Positions 6,923-16,479 are shown, numbered from the stretch's first letter. The stretch is DNA of 36,148 nucleotides from Methylophaga sp. (GCA_002733105.1 NVUI01000008.1:1-36148); one strand, 5' to 3'. Notes: generated from the letters alone by a model not told the origin. Numbers and translations are program-made.

Positions 6923-8389
6923 TCAATAAGCATTTTTGTGAGTGAATCCTTTGAATACTGTCAAAAAGATAATTTTCAAATCTAGAAATAACGACCAAGT
7001 CTGTATATACAATAAATCATACCGAACACGACCAGCCATCTTATCTAATGTATCAGTTTCACCACGAAAACCATTAATTTGTGCCAAACCAGTGATACCT
7101 GGCTTTACCTTGTGTCGCAGCATATAACCTTGGATCTGAGATCGATATTCTTCGTTATGAGCTACGGCATGCGGTCTCGGCCCTACTATCGACATTGTGC
7201 CACCCAGAGTATTAAAAAATTGTGGCAACTCATCTAACGAGGTCTTTCTTAAAAAAGCACCATAGGGTGTTATACGCAGATCACCTTTTGTCGCTTGAGT
7301 CACTGTTTCGCCATCCTCTGTCACTGTCATTGATCGAAACTTCCAAACTTTTATTTTTTCACCATCAACACCATATCGTGTTTGTTTGAAAAGCACAGGT
7401 CCGCTTGAAGTCAACTTTACACCGGCTGCGATGATGAGCATAGGAAAGGCAATCAAACACAGGATTAAAAAACTCAACAAAATATCTTCAAACCGTTTGA
7501 TAACACTATTGATTCCTGCAAAAGGTGTTTCATAAATACTGATAGCAGTGATGCCCTGAAAATCAACCCAACGAGAATTCAATAAATTAAATGTAAACAA
7601 ATCAGGTACCAAATAAACTGAAACAGTAGTATCGGCTAATGCTTCGGTAATAAGTTTAATTCGCTTTTCAGCCGATAATGCTAATGTAATATAAACCGCA
7701 TCAATCTTTGAGGCCTTACAGTCCTTTATTAATTGTTCAACATCACCCATAACTTCAATTTTATCTGCTATTAACCTTCTTTCAGAGGATAGATCAGTTC
7801 GGTCATCATAATAGCCAAGAAAGTTAAGACCACTCCAATCCATGTCACTAAATGATTTTTCTAATCTTTGCCCAAGTTGGGTTGCCCCAACAATAGCAAC
7901 TCGCCGAGTGTTAAATCCTTTTGATCGTAAAATGCCTAAACACATACGAACAATTGCATGCCAAGAAATAAGTTCAATCGGTGTAAGGATGATCCAAACG
8001 GCAATAAATGGCGAAGAGTAAACTTGTCGAGCAATAAACAAAAAGTCGATAGCTATCAGCACAAATATAGCTGCAAGCCATGAAAATAATAGTGTGGATA
8101 TTTCTTCTCCCAAATAGGAACCACGCCATGAGCGATAAGCATCCTCAGACTCTGCAAAAAAGTTAAATAGTAGGATGGAGAAAAGTAATGCCCAAACATA
8201 TATTGGTTCCCAATCGGCTTGAAACAAGTCAATAAGAGCCAAAAATGTCAGTAAAATAATCCCACTATCCATAAGCCGTGAAAGTGCGTTTATTTTTGAA
8301 TCGTAGCGTCTTATTTTTCCACTAGCCATAATAAGCTGAACCTGTTTACCTTTAATTTCCGGTTTGTTAGTCTCGATTATAGCAGTCAT
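6923..8389 (-). CDS. Undecaprenyl-phosphate sugar-phosphate transferase (WcaJ/EpsE type)
   Basis: The 488-aa polyisoprenyl-phosphate hexose-1-phosphate transferase starts EPS synthesis by moving a sugar phosphate, probably glucose-1-P, from UDP-sugar to undecaprenyl phosphate at the inner membrane. Four N-terminal membrane segments lie around residues 38-146. A Rossmann-like CoA-binding region follows (RRVAIVGATQLGQRL). A fifth hydrophobic segment (ILLSFLILCLIAFPMLIIA) leads into the catalytic domain: KVWKFRSM, TSLDELPQFFNTLGGTMS, VGPRPHAV, KPGITGLAQINGFRGET. Its ATG lies inside the 3' end of manC (23-bp overlap), so translation is likely coupled. Family members prefer glucose or galactose; sequence alone does not settle the sugar. 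Confidence 0.93.
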   Translation of the reverse strand: MTAIIETNKPEIKGKQVQLIMASGKIRRYDSKINALSRLMDSGIILLTFLALIDLFQADWEPIYVWALLFSILLFNFFAESEDAYRSWRGSYLGEEISTLLFSWLAAIFVLIAIDFLFIARQVYSSPFIAVWIILTPIELISWHAIVRMCLGILRSKGFNTRRVAIVGATQLGQRLEKSFSDMDWSGLNFLGYYDDRTDLSSERRLIADKIEVMGDVEQLIKDCKASKIDAVYITLALSAEKRIKLITEALADTTVSVYLVPDLFTFNLLNSRWVDFQGITAISIYETPFAGINSVIKRFEDILLSFLILCLIAFPMLIIAAGVKLTSSGPVLFKQTRYGVDGEKIKVWKFRSMTVTEDGETVTQATKGDLRITPYGAFLRKTSLDELPQFFNTLGGTMSIVGPRPHAVAHNEEYRSQIQGYMLRHKVKPGITGLAQINGFRGETDTLDKMAGRVRYDLLYIQTWSLFLDLKIIFLTVFKGFTHKNAY

Positions 8390-9767
8390 TCAACCGAACA
8401 ATGTCATCTTCACCAAGATAACTGCCTGATTGTACCTCAATGATTTCAAGCATGACACGCCCAGGGTTATGAAGTCTATGAACACTCCCTAAGGGTATGA
8501 ACGTTGATTCATTTTCACTCAGCATCATCACTTTATCATCACATGTCACTTCAGCAGTACCTGTGACCACCACCCAGTGTTCTGCGCGATGATGATGCTT
8601 TTGCAATGATAAGGATGCGCCAGGCTTAACAGAAATACGTTTTACTTGAAACCGATTACCACTATCAATTGAATCATAAAAGCCCCAAGGTCGGTAACAT
8701 TTACGGTGTGTCGTTGCCTCATTTCTATCTTTTTTTATTAACGCTTCAACCACTGATTTAATATTTTCAGCTTTTTCCTTAGAGGTCACCAATACAGCAT
8801 CAGGAGTCTCAATAACAACGACATCATCCACCCCTAATACTGTAACCAAGCGGCTATCACTGTGGATATATGAATTATTCACATCTTGAATAATCACATC
8901 TCCTACCGTGACGTTATTATTTTCATCATGCGCGTGTGTTTCCCATAAAGAGGCCCAAGATCCCACATCACTCCAACCGGCATCAAGTGGAATAACAACC
9001 GCTTTATCTGTTTTTTCCATCACTACATAATCAATTGAATCTGAGGGACAAGCAGCAAAACTGTCCTTTCCCAAGCGTATAAAATCTAAATCTTCGACCG
9101 AATCGACTACTGCTTGATGGCAACTTGATAACATCTCTGGTGCAAAATGTTCTAGCTCTTCCAACATAGTAGATGCCTTGCACATAAACATACCACTGTT
9201 CCAATAATAATTGCCAGACTCAACATAGGCCTTTGCCGTCTCTTGATCAGGCTTTTCTACAAATGCTTCGACGCTACTTGTTTTATTCTTTTCTTGTGCT
9301 TTTATATAACCGTACCCCGTATGAGCGACTGTCGGCACAATGCCAAAAGTCACTATATAACCTTGCTCAGCCTGTAATTTTGCCTGTTCGATTGCTTGAT
9401 GAAATGCAGCGTTATCACGGATAACATGATCAGCTGCCAAAACTAATAAGATGGGATCATTGCCAGTCTGCTGTGCTTGAATTGCTGCGACAGCGATTGC
9501 TGGCGCCGTGTTCCTAGCATACGGTTCAAGCAGTATTTTAGCGTCTGTAATCGCTAGTTCATGTAAGTGTTCTGCTACCATAAAACGATGATCTTCATTG
9601 CAAATAACAATTGGCGCTTCCAATCCATCAATATTAGCAAGGCGTATTATGGTTTCTTGAAATAAAGAGTGCTCTCCCAGCAAAGCTAAAAATTGTTTAG
9701 GTTTGTTTTTTCTTGATAATGGCCATAGACGCGTACCACTACCACCAGACATAATTACAGGGATCAT
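8367..9767 (-). CDS. manC: Mannose-1-P guanylyltransferase / mannose-6-P isomerase
   Basis: The 466-aa bifunctional enzyme makes GDP-mannose. The N-terminal nucleotidyltransferase carries IMSGGSGTRLWPLSR (5-19) and the metal/substrate segment VLAADHVI. EKPD and GNYYWNSGMFM follow. The C-terminal cupin isomerase domain carries LQKHHHRAEHWVVVTGTAEV with its metal-binding histidines, and FIPLGSVHRLHNPG. Length matches the AlgA/ManC/CpsB family. AAGG stands 8 nt before the ATG. It is co-transcribed with the glycosyl-phosphate transferase, implying mannose or a mannose-derived sugar in the EPS. A possible promoter lies in the upstream 338-bp gap, but no box is clear enough to call. Confidence 0.95.
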   Translation of the reverse strand: MIPVIMSGGSGTRLWPLSRKNKPKQFLALLGEHSLFQETIIRLANIDGLEAPIVICNEDHRFMVAEHLHELAITDAKILLEPYARNTAPAIAVAAIQAQQTGNDPILLVLAADHVIRDNAAFHQAIEQAKLQAEQGYIVTFGIVPTVAHTGYGYIKAQEKNKTSSVEAFVEKPDQETAKAYVESGNYYWNSGMFMCKASTMLEELEHFAPEMLSSCHQAVVDSVEDLDFIRLGKDSFAACPSDSIDYVVMEKTDKAVVIPLDAGWSDVGSWASLWETHAHDENNNVTVGDVIIQDVNNSYIHSDSRLVTVLGVDDVVVIETPDAVLVTSKEKAENIKSVVEALIKKDRNEATTHRKCYRPWGFYDSIDSGNRFQVKRISVKPGASLSLQKHHHRAEHWVVVTGTAEVTCDDKVMMLSENESTFIPLGSVHRLHNPGRVMLEIIEVQSGSYLGEDDIVRLNDCYNRD

Positions 9768-10105
9768 CTTGTTACCTTCAATTAAAATTTCTTATTCCAA
9801 AGCCACTGATTAAGATATAGCAATGATCTTCTCAATATTTTAAATTATTATTGCTAACCTACTCTCTGGTAACCAATGGAGCAACAACTAGCAGAAAAAC
9901 GAGATCACTTGATGTTAGCATTTCAATATTAAATAAAATGGGTTGCCCCACTACTTTTCCTGCCACTATTATCAATGGTATAGCATATGTACGCTCTTGC
10001 TTTTTCTATTAAATTTGAATTACTACACAATTTAATTTAATTTCTACGCTTTCAACTGTAAACTATACTAAACTATAGACTTTTTTGACAAGGAATATTA
10101 TTAAA
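9768..10105. other. Divergent intergenic region, manC / galU
   Basis: AT-rich spacer between divergent genes. It should hold a promoter for manC on the minus strand and one for galU on the plus strand. Only the galU promoter is reasonably visible. No long repeat, RNA gene or ORF was seen. The words CCAAAGCCAC (9797-9806) and GGGTTGCC (9940-9947) resemble parts of GEMM riboswitches but are too far apart to form one. Confidence 0.5.
10051..10079 (+). promoter_or_regulatory. Candidate galU promoter
   Basis: TTCAAC (10051-10056) and TATAGA (10074-10079) are spaced by 17 bp. Transcription would start near 10086, just before the AAGGAA ribosome site (10090-10095), giving a very short leader. Confidence 0.45.
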
Positions 10106-10957
10106 ATGGCCAAATCACCACTGATTCGTAAATGTTTATTTCCAGCAGCTGGTTATGGCACTAGATTTTTGCCTGCTACAAAAGCGATGCCTAAAGAAAT
10201 GTTACCCATCGTCAATAAGCCACTTATACAATATGGTGTAGAAGAAGCCTTAGAAGCAGGCATGACTCAGATAGGCTTTATTACCGGTCGTGGAAAGCGA
10301 GCGATTGGTGATCACTTTGACACTAGCTACGAACTCGAACATCAGATCCAAGGAACATCCAAAGAAAGATATCTTGATGACATTCGTAATGTTATGGATA
10401 ACTGTGACTTTGTCTTTATGCGTCAACGTGAAATGCTTGGGTTAGGCCATGCTATTTTAACGGGTGAACCCATGATAGGACCTGAACCATTTGCTGTGAT
10501 TTTAGCCGATGATTTATGTGCCGCGCCGACTGAGGGAGATGATAAAAAAGCATTATCCCAGCTTACTGCTTTGTATGAACGTTATCAATGTAGCATTATC
10601 GCTATTGAAGAGGTGCCCAACGAAGATACCGGTAGCTACGGTATTATTTCAGGGGATGAAATTGCTGATGGTATTTATCAAGTCAAAGATATGGTAGAAA
10701 AACCAAACCCTGAAGATGCACCCACTAATATGGCTATTATTGGACGTTATATTCTTACACCTGAGATTTTTGGCTACTTAAGAAATACCAAACCCGGTGC
10801 AAACGGTGAGATTCAAATTACAGATGCATTACGTCAGTTAGCACAAGAACGACAAGTACTTGCGGTAAAATTTAAAGGGCGACGTTTTGACTGCGGCAGT
10901 GTTGAAGGCTTTATAGAAGCTACTAATTACTATTATGAAAATGACTATATAAAATAA
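10106..10957 (+). CDS. galU: UTP-glucose-1-phosphate uridylyltransferase
   Basis: The 283-aa enzyme makes UDP-glucose from UTP and glucose-1-P, supplying Ugd and the first sugar of the EPS. The nucleotide-binding signature AAGYGTRFLPATKAMPKEM lies at residues 14-32. It is followed by KPLIQYGVEEA, the FAVILADDL metal site, and the MVEKP and GRYILTPEIF blocks. Length agrees with GalU. I start at ATG 10106, with AAGGAA 10-11 nt upstream; a TTG at 10085 would overlap the ribosome site and is unlikely. It is the only plus-strand gene in the EPS region and ends 11 bp from the convergent phosphohexomutase, leaving no room for separate terminators. Confidence 0.96.
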   Translation: MAKSPLIRKCLFPAAGYGTRFLPATKAMPKEMLPIVNKPLIQYGVEEALEAGMTQIGFITGRGKRAIGDHFDTSYELEHQIQGTSKERYLDDIRNVMDNCDFVFMRQREMLGLGHAILTGEPMIGPEPFAVILADDLCAAPTEGDDKKALSQLTALYERYQCSIIAIEEVPNEDTGSYGIISGDEIADGIYQVKDMVEKPNPEDAPTNMAIIGRYILTPEIFGYLRNTKPGANGEIQITDALRQLAQERQVLAVKFKGRRFDCGSVEGFIEATNYYYENDYIK

Positions 10958-10968
10958 CGCTTCGTTCT

Positions 10969-12453
10969 CTATCGCCAGTTTACAAGGATTTCCATACAGC
11001 TTTGATTTAATTCTTTAGATCGCTGTTCTGTATCAGCTTCATTATAGCAACGTAATTCTGGTGCATTCCCTGAAGGCCTTAGATGTACAATTTCGCCATT
11101 ATCAAAGGTGATCCTTAGACCATCAGTCTGATCGAGGGATATAGCCTTGCCCATATTGGTAAATAGTTCAGTAATATTGGCTAAATTGGAAGCGTCGTCA
11201 TTAACCACCATATTTGCTAATATCTGTTGGCTACGATGGGTAGGAAAATCCTTTAACCGGTCACTAGAAGTAAAACGCTGTGGCAAATTTGCTAACAAGC
11301 CTGACACTGTTGTGTTGTCTTTTATAGTCAGCATTAAAATGGATAATGGTACAATAGCAGCATCTCGCGTGGGTAGTGCCATTAAGATTTTGCTACCCTT
11401 GTTGATACTAGTGTGCTGTAGAAAACCACCATTTGCTTCATAACCAGCCACATTATTCCGTCCTTCATTCTGTGCATTATTCATTGCCTCAATCACATAT
11501 GGCGATCCAATTTTAGTACGAACAACTTGTTTGAATAAAGCACTCTTCTCTACTGCCGTATTACTACTAACGGGTGTCACAACAATATCAATTTTTAAGT
11601 ATTGTGCACATAAGATACCAGCCACATCGCCTCGTAACCAGTTGCCAAACTCATCACTTATCAGTGGTCTATCACCATCACCATCCGTCGAGATAATACA
11701 ATCAAATTGATATTCTTTTGCCCATTTTTTACCCAACACCACATCTTCAGGTCGAATAGCCTCCGTGTCCACTGATATAAATTTATCTGAATAACCTAAT
11801 GCAGTAACTTCGGCCCCTAAAGCCTGCAAAATAGCTTTTAGACATACGCTAGCTACAGATGAATGTTCATACAGACCAATTTTTTTATTTTTTAGACAGT
11901 CCTTGGGGAAAAATTGGATAAACCGATCAATATAATGCTGCTCAGCAGCTTCCGTCATTTCAGGTAAGACTGGCCCAGCTAACAGATCACCCTTAGATGA
12001 AAATAAGTGGTGATCAATAGATACTCTTTGAGCTTTTATCCCTTGTTCATCTGTTTTCAGGATCTCTCCTAAAGGTGTATTAAATTTAATACCATTTCTA
12101 TCATCAGGAATATGGCTACCTGTCACCATAATGGTTGAAATAGAACGATGTAAACCATATAAAGCAATGGCTGGCGAGGGTATTGTGCCATAGTTAATGG
12201 GCTGCAATCCGCTATCCAATACTGCTTGTGCGGCAGCATTCATTATTCGTGGGCTACTATCTCTTAAATCACCTGCAATTCCAACGTCATCACCATCTTG
12301 GACGAGATTATTATCTTTCAAATACTGCAAAAAACCGGTGACATAAGCCCAGCACACTTGGTCCGTCATATCGGCGACCAGTCCTCTCACCCCACTAGTA
12401 CCAAATTGAACACCACTGCTTTCCATCAACTGATTTATTTCAATTTTTATCAA
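10969..12453 (-). CDS. Phosphomannomutase / phosphohexomutase
   Basis: The 494-aa alpha-D-phosphohexomutase interconverts hexose 6- and 1-phosphates, most likely mannose, feeding manC. All four family signatures are present: active-site TGSHIP with phosphoserine near residue 113, metal loop DGDGDR (257-262), sugar-specificity loop GYEANGG (337-343) and phosphate-binding RPSGNAPELR near the C-terminus. The start is a TTG at 12453: GGGAG lies 9 nt upstream, inside the end of ugd, while the in-frame ATG at 12426 has no ribosome site. The extra N-terminal residues (IEINQLMESSGVQFGTSG) also fit the family. It begins 2 bp after the ugd stop, so the two are coupled. A phosphoglucomutase activity cannot be excluded. 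Confidence 0.92.
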   Translation of the reverse strand: MIKIEINQLMESSGVQFGTSGVRGLVADMTDQVCWAYVTGFLQYLKDNNLVQDGDDVGIAGDLRDSSPRIMNAAAQAVLDSGLQPINYGTIPSPAIALYGLHRSISTIMVTGSHIPDDRNGIKFNTPLGEILKTDEQGIKAQRVSIDHHLFSSKGDLLAGPVLPEMTEAAEQHYIDRFIQFFPKDCLKNKKIGLYEHSSVASVCLKAILQALGAEVTALGYSDKFISVDTEAIRPEDVVLGKKWAKEYQFDCIISTDGDGDRPLISDEFGNWLRGDVAGILCAQYLKIDIVVTPVSSNTAVEKSALFKQVVRTKIGSPYVIEAMNNAQNEGRNNVAGYEANGGFLQHTSINKGSKILMALPTRDAAIVPLSILMLTIKDNTTVSGLLANLPQRFTSSDRLKDFPTHRSQQILANMVVNDDASNLANITELFTNMGKAISLDQTDGLRITFDNGEIVHLRPSGNAPELRCYNEADTEQRSKELNQSCMEILVNWR

Positions 12454-12455
12454 GC

Positions 12456-13622
12456 TTAATCACTCCCAAACAAATCTCGTGTATAAACCTTATCTGTTAC
12501 ATCTTTAATGTCATCTGTAAGCCGGTTTGCCACAATCACATCTGCCAATTGCTTAAACTCAGCTAAATCTTTAACAACTTTTGAATGAAAAAAAGTATCT
12601 TCATCTAAAACCGGCTCATAAACGATCACTTCTATTCCTTTCGCTTTTAACCTTTTCATAATCCCTTGAACTGAAGAGGCTCGAAAATTATCAGAACCTG
12701 CTTTCATAATAAGACGATGGATCCCAACCACTTTGGGCCGACGTTTAAGGATGGATTCTGCCACATGGTCTTTACGTGTTGTATTAGCATCCACAATGGC
12801 ACTAATTAAGCTATTTGGTACTTCTTGGTAATTAGCACGCAATTGTTTAGTATCTTTTGGTAAACAATATCCGCCATAACCAAATGATGGATTATTATAA
12901 TGATCGCCAATACGAGGATCTAAACAAACGCCCTTGATGATCTGTTTGGTATCAAGATCATGTACTTCAGCATAACTATCTAGTTCATTAAAATAAGCTA
13001 CTCGCATTGCCAAGTATGTATTTGAAAATAATTTAACCGCTTCCGCTTCCGTCGAGTTTGTGTATAAAACCTCGATATTATCTTTGACTGCGCCACCTAC
13101 CAGTAAACTAGCAAACTGCTTTGCCCTTGCTGAATCTTCTCCAATAATAATACGTGATGGGTATAAATTATCGTGCAGTGCTTTACCCTCCCTCAGAAAT
13201 TCTGGAGAAAAGATAATATTGTCACTCGATAATACTTGTTTGATATGAGCTGTATATCCCACAGGAACAGTCGACTTAATAATCATCACTGCATTAGGGT
13301 TAATGGCAATAACATCATTGATCACGGCTTCAACTGAACTAGTATTAAAATAGTTCGTTTCAGAATCGTAATCAGTCGGGGTGGCTATTACAACAAAATC
13401 AGCTTCTAAATAAGCCTCTTCTTTATCCAATGTTGCTTTCAGGTTTAACGCTTTATTGTTGAGAAAATCTTCTATTTCTATATCAACAATGGGAGATTCT
13501 CCCCTATTGATCATCGCTACCTTATCAGCGATAACATCCAAAGCAACTACTTCATTATGCTGTGCCAATAAAACTGCATTTGAAAGACCTACGTAACCCG
13601 TGCCTGCTATAGCAATTTTCAT
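12456..13622 (-). CDS. ugd: UDP-glucose 6-dehydrogenase
   Basis: The 388-aa enzyme oxidises UDP-glucose twice to UDP-glucuronate using NAD. The N-terminal Rossmann motif is [13 protein letters not shown] (5-17). The central domain has SPEFLREG (139-146). The catalytic cysteine is C253 in [11 protein letters not shown]. The UDP-binding C-terminal domain closes the protein. The length equals that of the short enterobacterial Ugd type. AGGGA stands 9 nt before the ATG. It leads the ugd-phosphohexomutase pair and points to an acidic EPS containing glucuronic acid or a derivative (inference). Confidence 0.96.
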   Translation of the reverse strand: MKIAIAGTGYVGLSNAVLLAQHNEVVALDVIADKVAMINRGESPIVDIEIEDFLNNKALNLKATLDKEEAYLEADFVVIATPTDYDSETNYFNTSSVEAVINDVIAINPNAVMIIKSTVPVGYTAHIKQVLSSDNIIFSPEFLREGKALHDNLYPSRIIIGEDSARAKQFASLLVGGAVKDNIEVLYTNSTEAEAVKLFSNTYLAMRVAYFNELDSYAEVHDLDTKQIIKGVCLDPRIGDHYNNPSFGYGGYCLPKDTKQLRANYQEVPNSLISAIVDANTTRKDHVAESILKRRPKVVGIHRLIMKAGSDNFRASSVQGIMKRLKAKGIEVIVYEPVLDEDTFFHSKVVKDLAEFKQLADVIVANRLTDDIKDVTDKVYTRDLFGSD

Positions 13623-14050
13623 TTTTATTAATCCCTAAACCATTGTCTTGTATTATCTAATTAAACAATAATCTCATACTTTCAGATCTCATTAAAATTG
13701 CTTTTAAAAAAAAATAGCTAGAACGATGTAAGTCAATATAAAAAATGCGGCGATGCTCTAAAAAACACTTTGTATTAATGACGGTGATAATTGTGTTATC
13801 TCATTGTTTTTTATCGGAGTTTAATGGTGACTTTAGACATTCCCCCCTCCACATTATGCTCTCAGTTAATTTGCTATTAAATTATCGTAATGAGCTCTCT
13901 AAACAATTAGAATGGCACCCATTATTTCTAGCCTGTTTATGAGCTGCGCTACATATCAATGACTGTTTGCTAGAACAACACCCAACAGAAGTTTAAAATA
14001 TGGCAATAACACTGGATTTTTCCCCAAAAATTCTGGGGCAATTTTTAATG
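13623..14050. other. Intergenic region without a supported gene
   Basis: 428 bp upstream of ugd and downstream of the AhpD-like gene, so it should contain the ugd promoter. It is AT-rich, with an A-tract at about 13706-13715. The only clear structure is CCCCA (14022-14026) with TGGGG (14034-14038), a 5-bp stem that in the plus direction is followed two bases later by TTTTT; as a terminator it faces the wrong way for the flanking minus-strand genes. A 65-codon open frame at 13745-13942 has no ribosome site and is not called. Confidence 0.5.
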
Positions 14051-14620
14051 TTAATTAACCCACTGTCTAGCTTCAAACACACCATCCAGCTTTGTATGAA
14101 ATAAGTGATTAGCGTAATTACTGATTGTTTTAACAGATATAGCTAAAATAATTTCCAATATATGATGCTCCGTATATCCTGCAGCAAGAAACACATTAAC
14201 ATCATCGTTTGTAGGTAACCCCCGGGTGTTAAACATCACTCTAGTGAACAAAGTCAGCGCAGCTAGTTTGACATTGGGAATGGTAGTGTCATTACGGATA
14301 GCATCCGTCACTTCAATAGGTACTTTTGACATATTATCTGCCACAAAGCTATGTGCTGACATACAATAATCACATCCGTTTGCACGGCTTATGGCCAGAA
14401 AAATAACCTCCTGCTCTACCGGGTTAAATTTAGACTCATCTCTAAGAAGTTGATAGCCATGACTATAGCTGTCCAATAGTATTGAAGAGTTAGCCATCGC
14501 CGCATACATATTTGGCACAAAGCCCATTTTCTGTTTTGTATTATTTAATAAATCCTTTACTCTAGGCTCCGAATTTGTCATTGTTCTAGGTTGCAAAGTT
14601 AATTTATATTCTGCGTTCAT
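14051..14620 (-). CDS. AhpD-like carboxymuconolactone decarboxylase family protein
   Basis: The 189-aa alpha-helical protein has the AhpD-type redox site: Glu near 71, then CDYC (C83, C86) and His90 (ANGCDYCMSAH). This family includes peroxidase-related thiol enzymes that act with a reductant. The neighbouring glutaredoxin, 61 bp upstream on the same strand, is the natural candidate (inference). The ATG at 14620 has AGGAG with 7-nt spacing. A longer open frame extends to 14740 but overlaps the glutaredoxin gene and lacks a ribosome site. It is the last gene of a three-gene operon divergent from an AraC-type regulator. Confidence 0.88.
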   Translation of the reverse strand: MNAEYKLTLQPRTMTNSEPRVKDLLNNTKQKMGFVPNMYAAMANSSILLDSYSHGYQLLRDESKFNPVEQEVIFLAISRANGCDYCMSAHSFVADNMSKVPIEVTDAIRNDTTIPNVKLAALTLFTRVMFNTRGLPTNDDVNVFLAAGYTEHHILEIILAISVKTISNYANHLFHTKLDGVFEARQWVN

Positions 14621-14681
14621 TGTCGTACTCCTAAAAATAAATGATGGTGCAAGATTAATTATTCCAACCCTGCAATCATTG

Positions 14682-14912
14682 TTAATTGATGCCAAACATC
14701 GTTGAGAGAGCCTTGTAGCCGCCGATCGAAACGCCATCAATAAATATTTGTGGCACAGTCCGTTGACCTGACCTGTTCACAACATCAATTGCAATCCGAT
14801 AATCTTGCTCGATAAATACCTCAGCATAAGACAATTGTTTTTGATCTAATAACTGCTTGGTTTTTTCACAATTGACACAGTTTTTCATTGAATAAATCTC
14901 TATGTTTGGCAT
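14682..14912 (-). CDS. Glutaredoxin (CVNC active site)
   Basis: The 76-aa protein is a complete small glutaredoxin: MPNIEIYSMKNCVNCEKTK with the dithiol site C12/C15, then [13 protein letters not shown] with the cis-Pro loop, and a GGY segment for glutathione binding. CVNC replaces the common CPYC, so substrate or redox potential may differ. The chosen ATG (14912) has AAGGTG 6 nt upstream. The ATG six codons earlier (14930) directly abuts CAGG, which leaves no spacing. It sits between a secreted protein gene and the AhpD-like gene and probably reduces the latter. A second glutaredoxin with the same [11 protein letters not shown] block is encoded at 20244-20507. Confidence 0.92.
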   Translation of the reverse strand: MPNIEIYSMKNCVNCEKTKQLLDQKQLSYAEVFIEQDYRIAIDVVNRSGQRTVPQIFIDGVSIGGYKALSTMFGIN

Positions 14913-14943
14913 TGTGTTCACCTTTATCATCCTGTTAACTTAT

Positions 14944-15318
14944 TTACTTACTCACACCCACCTCATACCAAGGTGTTGGATTGATTGGGCAGCGGTAACG
15001 AAAGCCATTATCAGTAATGGTGACCCTAGTTTTAATGGTTTCCCCTACTTCAATAGATGTTTTTTCTAAAAGCTCATGAGTAACAGCATCTTGCAACCAA
15101 AAACCCACCAACTTATTTGACTTGTTTTCTACAATAAATTCATAGGTACCAGGCTTTAATCCTGCTAATGTTTCTTCAGCGGAAAAATAACCGTTGTATT
15201 CCTCCAAATGTATCGTTGTGACACCATCTACTGTCTGTGGTACATCAGCAAAAGAAACACCTGTTGCTAAAATAACTATCCCAAAAAATGCACTGGCTAA
15301 TATATTGCTAATTTTCAT
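14944..15318 (-). CDS. Secreted small beta-rich protein of unknown function
   Basis: I do not recognise the family with certainty. The 124-aa protein starts MKISNILASAFFGIVILAT and has a signal peptide probably cut after SFA, so it is periplasmic. The mature part reads as a single beta-sandwich: LAGLKPGTYEFIVENKSNK, then a strand with LVGFWLQDA, then an end with YRCPINPTPWYEV. The GTYEFIVEN phrasing recalls cupredoxin-like folds, but there is no His and a single Cys (about 110), so a type-1 copper site is not supported. ATG 15318 has TGAGGA 8 nt upstream; the ATG at 15333 lies just before that site. It is the first gene of the redox operon, 130 bp from the divergent AraC gene. Confidence 0.8.
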   Translation of the reverse strand: MKISNILASAFFGIVILATGVSFADVPQTVDGVTTIHLEEYNGYFSAEETLAGLKPGTYEFIVENKSNKLVGFWLQDAVTHELLEKTSIEVGETIKTRVTITDNGFRYRCPINPTPWYEVGVSK

Positions 15319-15448
15319 TTCTTTAATCCTCATTAATCTGCATCGTCATTATTAACGACTGTCGACTATTATAAAGATTGAAAAAAGATGATATATGCCA
15401 TAGAATCCATATTTAATGTCATTTAGTATTTTTTTGTGGTGAATTAGA

Positions 15449-16363
15449 ATGGATGTATTAAGTGCTATATTAAAGTTGTTACGCTTGAAAGCCAGCGTAT
15501 ATTTTCATGCTAATTTTTGTGGCGCTTGGTCTCTTCATCCACCTGAATCTAATAAAGCTACATTCCACATCATTCAACGTGGTACCTGTTGGCTGCATAT
15601 GGCTGATGATTCCGATCCCGTTACATTGCGTAGTGGTGATCTGATTTTTTTCCCTAGAGCAACCAAACATATAATTACAGACACGAGTGAATCACCACCT
15701 AAATCGCTAGAACTAGGCATCATTTCAGATCCTGATAGTGTTGGTCCGACAACCAAAATTATCTGTGGACACTTTGAGTTTGAAAGCAACTTGGTTAACC
15801 CTATCCTAACGGCCCTACCAGATGTCATCCATATAAGAAGTGATGATCCAGAAAATGCTGTCTGGTTAGATTCCCTTATCGGTTTTATTTATCGAGAAAC
15901 CGAAAGTGACTCTCTCGGGTCCACAGCTGTCGTTGATAAACTATGTGATGTTTTATTTGTACAAATTATTAGAAGCTGGATAAACAAAAAAGAAACCGAC
16001 CAAGGCTTTCTAGCAGCCTTGGCCGATCCACAGCTATATCAAGCTTTGCAACAATTTCATTCCTCACCTCATGCTGCCTGGTCAGTTGAACTATTAGCCG
16101 CAAAAGCAGGCATGTCTCGCTCTGCTTTCGCAAAACGTTTTCAATCTATCATGGGGATAACGCCCATGTATTATGTTGCCCACTGGCGGATGCAACGTGC
16201 TCATGAGATGTTAGTCACCAGCAATAAATCCATTGCTCAAATTGCCGAATACTTTACTTATCAATCAGAAGCATCGTTTAGAAAGGCTTTTAAACAACAT
16301 ATGGGGATCCCTCCCGGTGCTGTTAGAAAATCTAAAGAAAAAAATATGCTAGTCAGTGTCTAA
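15449..16363 (+). CDS. AraC-family regulator with N-terminal cupin
   Basis: The 304-aa regulator has an N-terminal cupin sensor domain of the AraC cupin_6 type: GAWSLHPPESNKATFHII, RGTCWLHM, RSGDLIFFPRATKHII. The C-terminal double helix-turn-helix follows: WSVELLAAKAGMSRSAFAK and IAQIAEYFTYQSEASFRKAF, then GIPPGAVR. It is transcribed away from the secreted protein/glutaredoxin/AhpD operon across 130 bp and most likely controls it. The cupin suggests a small effector, which the sequence does not identify. The start has GGTG 8 nt upstream. Confidence 0.93.
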   Translation: MDVLSAILKLLRLKASVYFHANFCGAWSLHPPESNKATFHIIQRGTCWLHMADDSDPVTLRSGDLIFFPRATKHIITDTSESPPKSLELGIISDPDSVGPTTKIICGHFEFESNLVNPILTALPDVIHIRSDDPENAVWLDSLIGFIYRETESDSLGSTAVVDKLCDVLFVQIIRSWINKKETDQGFLAALADPQLYQALQQFHSSPHAAWSVELLAAKAGMSRSAFAKRFQSIMGITPMYYVAHWRMQRAHEMLVTSNKSIAQIAEYFTYQSEASFRKAFKQHMGIPPGAVRKSKEKNMLVSV

Positions 16364-16479
16364 TGCTAGCAGGTCTTAACATTCATCTAATTTTTAACAT
16401 TCAAAATAATTTTATCAATTTAGTTATTCGTTATATAAAACAGTAAAATATTTTTACTACTCAACCAGTAACCAATTCA

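Noticed and set aside
9797-9947. GEMM-like words CCAAAGCCAC and GGGTTGCC between manC and galU
   Set aside because: They lie about 135 bp apart, lack the GCAAAC opening strand and tetraloop hairpin, and do not fold as a second riboswitch.
13745-13942. 65-codon open frame on the plus strand in the gap before ugd
   Set aside because: No ribosome site, no recognisable domain, unlike neighbouring genes in composition; probably chance in AT-rich spacer.
14022-14038. CCCCA/TGGGG hairpin as terminator of the AhpD operon
   Set aside because: The T-tract is on the plus-strand side, whereas the operon is on the minus strand; the stem is only 5 bp.
14621-14740. N-terminal extension of the AhpD-like protein
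   Set aside because: It would overlap the glutaredoxin gene and bypass an excellent AGGAG site before ATG 14620.
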